Shown here piece after piece: positions 60,858 through 64,000 of a DNA stretch of 64,000 bases. The notes beneath the pieces were generated by a model. It made no database searches, was not told where the DNA came from, and saw nothing but the letters and a program-made list of their open reading frames with translations. A program made the position numbers and the translations under genes. Origin of the DNA: Staphylococcus carnosus (GTDB lineage Bacteria > Bacillota > Bacilli > Staphylococcales > Staphylococcaceae); NCBI RefSeq assembly GCF_900458435.1, contig NZ_UHCT01000001.1, forward strand, positions 124,001 through 188,000, given 5' to 3'. Each line of letters starts with the position of its first letter. The first letter of the stretch is position 1.

Positions 60858-62294
60858 ATGGATTATATTAAAAAAATTAAAGAAGAATTATATGACATAA
60901 AAAGCCAAGCGAAAAAAGCAGATATTACAAAACTTCATATTGCCCCTAATATAGCAGAAAAAGTGTTGGGAAATGCAGAAAAAGTTACGAAAAAGTCTAT
61001 ATCAAAAGAATATCTATTAGGTATAATTGATACTTCTCTTACTGGAAGAGGTAAAGAAGGAATCTATTTTAGTGGAGAAAAAATAGTAATAAAAGAAATG
61101 CTAACAGAACCGGTTACTATCTATTTTTCAGAAATTGAAGAAGTTATTATAGAAAATAGAATAAAAAAAGATAAAAAACTACCTTATAATATTATCAAAT
61201 TTAAAAACGGTGATAAATATGAAATTTCAGATATTTCAAGTGATTATATAGATGCACATTTGTTTGCCAAATTAGTAAATGAAATTATAGTCGAAAATGC
61301 TGGAAATGATTTTTCGGAAAAAAATCAAATAACTCCACTTGAAGATTTGGGTGACAAGGAAAAATTTGCTTATATTAAAATACTTTGTAATTATGCGTTT
61401 TTTGATGATGATATTATTGATTCTAAAGAATATGAAGAAATAATCAACTTTGTTGTAAGAGTTAAACTTGATAAAAGTTTTAGAATTCCATTAAGAATGT
61501 ATATGATGAATGAGGAAAAAATGCAAAGTACGGATGAATTAATAAGTTATCTTGAGGAATCTTGTTATGAAGAAGAATTCGAATTGATCATAAAATCATT
61601 AGTTAAAGATATAATTTCAATATTTATGTTAAAGGAAAATAAATATTGGAAAGAAGATAAATTTTTAACAAAAATAATTAACGAATATAATGTGACAGAT
61701 GGACAAGTAGAATTCTTTATTATGTCTTACAAACAAACTCAAGATATTTTAACTAATAAGCTAGATGATAAAGAGATAGCAAAAAAATATAAAGATTTAA
61801 ATGCAAATGCAAAATTAGTAGGTATGCCCCTTGCTGCTTTGTTTCTTACAGGAACAGGTGGCGTCAGTGCAATAGGAATAACTTCGGGTTTTTCATTGCT
61901 TGGTATGGGGAGTCTAATAGGTATTTCTTCTCTTTTCACTGGTATTGGACCTATAGCAGTTGCTGGAATAGCCTCATATAAGGGTTTTCAAAATATTATA
62001 GGCACTAAAAATCAACAAAAAAACAATAAACATAGGGAACTAATGCTAAAAGAAATTGTAAAAAACAAGCAATTACAATTACAGTATCTAATAGAAGATA
62101 ATAATAGTTTAATTGAACAATTAGCTAATTCCATTTTGCAAAATAAAATAAACGACGCAAAAGTTAAAAAGTTAGCTAGAATAGCAAAAAAAGTAGGTAG
62201 AAGCCAAAAAAATGTTGCAAATGATGTAGTGAACTTAGGAGAAGAAAGTACATTAATAAATGTCCCTCAAAATAGTGAAATAGTAATAAATTAA
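60858..62294 (+). CDS. Unrecognised membrane-associated protein: PH-like, TerB-like and glycine-rich segments
   Basis: 478 aa. By eye, a PH-like beta domain (about 45-140: YLLGIIDTSLTGRGKEGIYF, then VTIYFSEIEEVIIE) is followed by a helical domain like TerB (about 165-310: FAYIKILCNYAFFDDDIIDSK, with acidic residues after the first helix). Then comes a glycine-rich hydrophobic hairpin (about 315-375: LFLTGTGGVSAIGITSGF, GLGMGSL-like turns) and a Lys/Gln-rich coiled tail. It reads as a soluble sensor with a membrane insert. GGGAG precedes ATG 60858, and a cre-like sequence (60803-60816) lies upstream. It is followed after 70 bases by a large protein of equal obscurity. Not identified; a defence or stress role is only possible. 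Confidence 0.6.
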   Translation: MDYIKKIKEELYDIKSQAKKADITKLHIAPNIAEKVLGNAEKVTKKSISKEYLLGIIDTSLTGRGKEGIYFSGEKIVIKEMLTEPVTIYFSEIEEVIIENRIKKDKKLPYNIIKFKNGDKYEISDISSDYIDAHLFAKLVNEIIVENAGNDFSEKNQITPLEDLGDKEKFAYIKILCNYAFFDDDIIDSKEYEEIINFVVRVKLDKSFRIPLRMYMMNEEKMQSTDELISYLEESCYEEEFELIIKSLVKDIISIFMLKENKYWKEDKFLTKIINEYNVTDGQVEFFIMSYKQTQDILTNKLDDKEIAKKYKDLNANAKLVGMPLAALFLTGTGGVSAIGITSGFSLLGMGSLIGISSLFTGIGPIAVAGIASYKGFQNIIGTKNQQKNNKHRELMLKEIVKNKQLQLQYLIEDNNSLIEQLANSILQNKINDAKVKKLARIAKKVGRSQKNVANDVVNLGEESTLINVPQNSEIVIN

Positions 62295-62364
62295 TTAATT
62301 GCCAAGTAATAGAATGACTGATTTGTTGATGTGTAAAGTAAAATTTTAGAAAGAAGAAAATCTT

Positions 62365-64000
62365 ATGATTAAAAAAAATAGAGTTGATGATGAAGAACTT
62401 GAACTTTTAGCACATTTGAATAATATTCAAGCTGACCAACAAGACAAACTTAGTTTGAGAATGAAAGAATTAGAGATAGAATTTGATAATTTAAATGAAG
62501 ATGCACTTAATACTTCAGAAGAATTAGATGAATTAATTGAAATATTCGAGGATATGGAAAAAAACCTAGATGATTATGAAATTAATTTTGCTGAGGAAGA
62601 CATAGAGGAAGCAATGACTTTAAACTCAGATGAACTGGAAGAGATAAATGCGAGCATAACCCAATATGAACAACTAGATTATGTTGAATTTAATGATGAT
62701 TGGGATGAATTTTTATTAAATAATAAGAATTATGCTAATGATTATTGGATAGACTTGCATGCAGACCCTTTTAAAGAATTATTAACGGAAGAAGAATTAA
62801 AAGAAATAGAAGATATTATTGATAATCAATACGGCTTGAAAGATTTGAAATTAGATAAGTATGATTATATGTATGCTTCTCTTTCTGGAATTTTATGTGG
62901 GTTAATCGATGTATTCATTATAGGAGAACCTTTAAAAGCGAAAAAAAGAAGATTCCGTGAAATAAAGGGTAAAAATATAAATAATCTTCAAGACTCTACT
63001 TTAAATCAAAAAGTTCAACAAGGGTTTGACAGCATAGTAAAAAAGTTTGCTGATTTTATATATGAATATGATAAAAAACATGGCAATTTGGTAAAGAATA
63101 AAACTAAAAAATTTGATTCTGTAAGTGGTGCCATAGGTTATTTAGAAGAGAGATTTAGTGTGAATTATGATGCGAGATATGCTAAAGACCTGGGGTTATC
63201 TAGTGATGATATAAAATTAAACCCTCTAAATCACCATCTTAAATCATTAGCTCATCAGCCCGATATAATAGGTTTATTTTTCTCTTTATTAGACCAATTC
63301 ATGGATACTACCACTGTAATAGATAACGGTAAAATAAAAATTATTAAAAATCCAAATGGAAAATTTGAACTAAAAGGTAAAGATTTTAAATCTAAAATTG
63401 TTTGTGGCTTTCTAAATTGGTTGGGACATTTATTTTCTGACGTAGCAGGTTCTAGCGGTACTAGGGGGCATGCGAATAAAATCGGAGCAGGTGTACCGGC
63501 ACCTTTTTACGCTTTAACTCAACTTATGACAGCTAATGTGAAAGATAAAAATGGAGTTCCAGTAACCTTTGCAAAAATAGCCGAAACAGTATTTAAAGAT
63601 GGGTACGATTTAAGATTTGCGACTACTTTAGCAATACCCGTCGCTCTAAACGAAATATTTATTAGAATATTTTGGTCTATCAAAGAAATTTTCTATCACA
63701 AAAGATCAGTCAAAGATATTTTGAAAATTAATAGAAGTAGAGAAATTGACAGATTACTACTCGTTGGTCATGGTTCCCTATGTATGGTTGATGGCATAGA
63801 TGCTTTTGCCCGTTCAGGTGGAGGCCAAAATTTGGTTGTGATGTTCTCTAGAATGAATATAGTTGGATGGGCTAGATTTGGTTTGGCTGCTTTTAAAGAA
63901 ACACTTAACGTTTATCAGTATCATTCTAATTTAAGAAAGTTAGACAATGATTTAGAAAAAGAGTGGAATGAATTACTAAACAATAGTAGAAGAATTATGT
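62365..64000 (+). CDS. Large acidic protein, incomplete at window end
   Basis: Open from ATG 62365 to the window edge (at least 545 codons). AGAAAGAAG lies upstream. The N-terminal 150 residues are very acidic and helical (EELDELIEIFEDMEKN, EELEEINASI). Two hydrophobic stretches follow: YMYASLSGILCGLIDVFIIG near residue 170 and PVALNEIFIRIFWSI near 430. The middle holds a helical region and a glycine-rich loop SDVAGSSGTRGHANKIG. RLLLVGHGSLCMVDGIDAFARSGGG near 475 is reminiscent of known unknowns that pair with TerB-like proteins, but I do not recognise the family. It is probably an operon with the preceding gene. Confidence 0.7.
   Translation, partial: MIKKNRVDDEELELLAHLNNIQADQQDKLSLRMKELEIEFDNLNEDALNTSEELDELIEIFEDMEKNLDDYEINFAEEDIEEAMTLNSDELEEINASITQYEQLDYVEFNDDWDEFLLNNKNYANDYWIDLHADPFKELLTEEELKEIEDIIDNQYGLKDLKLDKYDYMYASLSGILCGLIDVFIIGEPLKAKKRRFREIKGKNINNLQDSTLNQKVQQGFDSIVKKFADFIYEYDKKHGNLVKNKTKKFDSVSGAIGYLEERFSVNYDARYAKDLGLSSDDIKLNPLNHHLKSLAHQPDIIGLFFSLLDQFMDTTTVIDNGKIKIIKNPNGKFELKGKDFKSKIVCGFLNWLGHLFSDVAGSSGTRGHANKIGAGVPAPFYALTQLMTANVKDKNGVPVTFAKIAETVFKDGYDLRFATTLAIPVALNEIFIRIFWSIKEIFYHKRSVKDILKINRSREIDRLLLVGHGSLCMVDGIDAFARSGGGQNLVVMFSRMNIVGWARFGLAAFKETLNVYQYHSNLRKLDNDLEKEWNELLNNSRRIM

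Noticed and set aside
1..64000. CRISPR arrays, tRNA or rRNA genes, insertion sequences, prophage genes
   Set aside because: I looked for regular repeats, cloverleaf-like or rRNA-like sequence and transposase or integrase proteins and saw none.

Overview
The window reads as chromosomal DNA of a non-aureus Staphylococcus. The DNA is AT-rich, genes carry strong AGGAGG-type ribosome sites, and there is a capsule locus whose capA-capD and capM ends match the S. aureus cap5/cap8 type. A PerR-boxed catalase, TcaA-like zinc-ribbon proteins and a CcpA-type cre site agree with this. I saw no rRNA, tRNA, CRISPR array or insertion sequence.

Layout. 0.1-1.9 kb: ketopantoate-reductase-like and acetoacetate-decarboxylase-like pair. 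2.0-10.7 kb: an EutW/EutV-like sensor kinase and ANTAR-domain antiterminator, the ethanolamine permease EutH, and a convergent operon of aldehyde dehydrogenase, glutamine-synthetase-like ligase and short-chain dehydrogenase, with an M20 amidohydrolase divergent from it. Both the eutH leader and the dehydrogenase-operon leader contain an intrinsic terminator whose 5' arm overlaps a hairpin with an ANTAR-type hexaloop (A at position 1, G at 4). No eutBC or microcompartment genes are present. I infer a regulon for ethanolamine (or a similar amino-alcohol) use through gamma-glutamylation. This is the best candidate here for an undescribed system.

10.9-14.8 kb: CitMHS-type carboxylate transporter, EamA permease, a parS-like site, TetR regulator and a membrane protein. 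15.1-28.8 kb: capsule cluster (capA, B, C, D, polymerase, flippase, glycosyltransferases, uronic-acid sugar enzymes, capM). In it capD has an in-frame amber codon and the CapB P-loop is altered. 28.9-31.8 kb: TetR gene divergent from a GH3 beta-glucosidase that is split by one ochre codon. 32-43 kb: MscS channel, TauE/SafE exporter with a coupled 17-codon leader ORF, CPBP protease, bacterial-PH protein, katA, butanediol-type dehydrogenase, a decayed Clp-ATPase tail, a second M20 gene and an ArsR/old-yellow-enzyme/hydrolase operon.

43-47 kb: lipoprotein and three zinc-ribbon membrane proteins. 47-50.8 kb: a defence-like cassette of an OLD-type ATPase (truncated), a McrB-like AAA+ motor and a McrC-like PD-(D/E)xK nuclease. 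50.9-56.1 kb: complete sorbitol PTS operon under a cre site. 56.5-64 kb: second MscS channel, small proteins, a dynamin-like GTPase, a WYL regulator, and a closing pair of unrecognised membrane-associated proteins (PH-like/TerB-like/glycine-rich; acidic coiled protein cut by the window edge).

Several genes carry single, apparently recent lesions: the kinase 5' end, capD, the beta-glucosidase and the OLD-type ATPase. Either this strain is losing accessory functions, or some of these are sequence errors.
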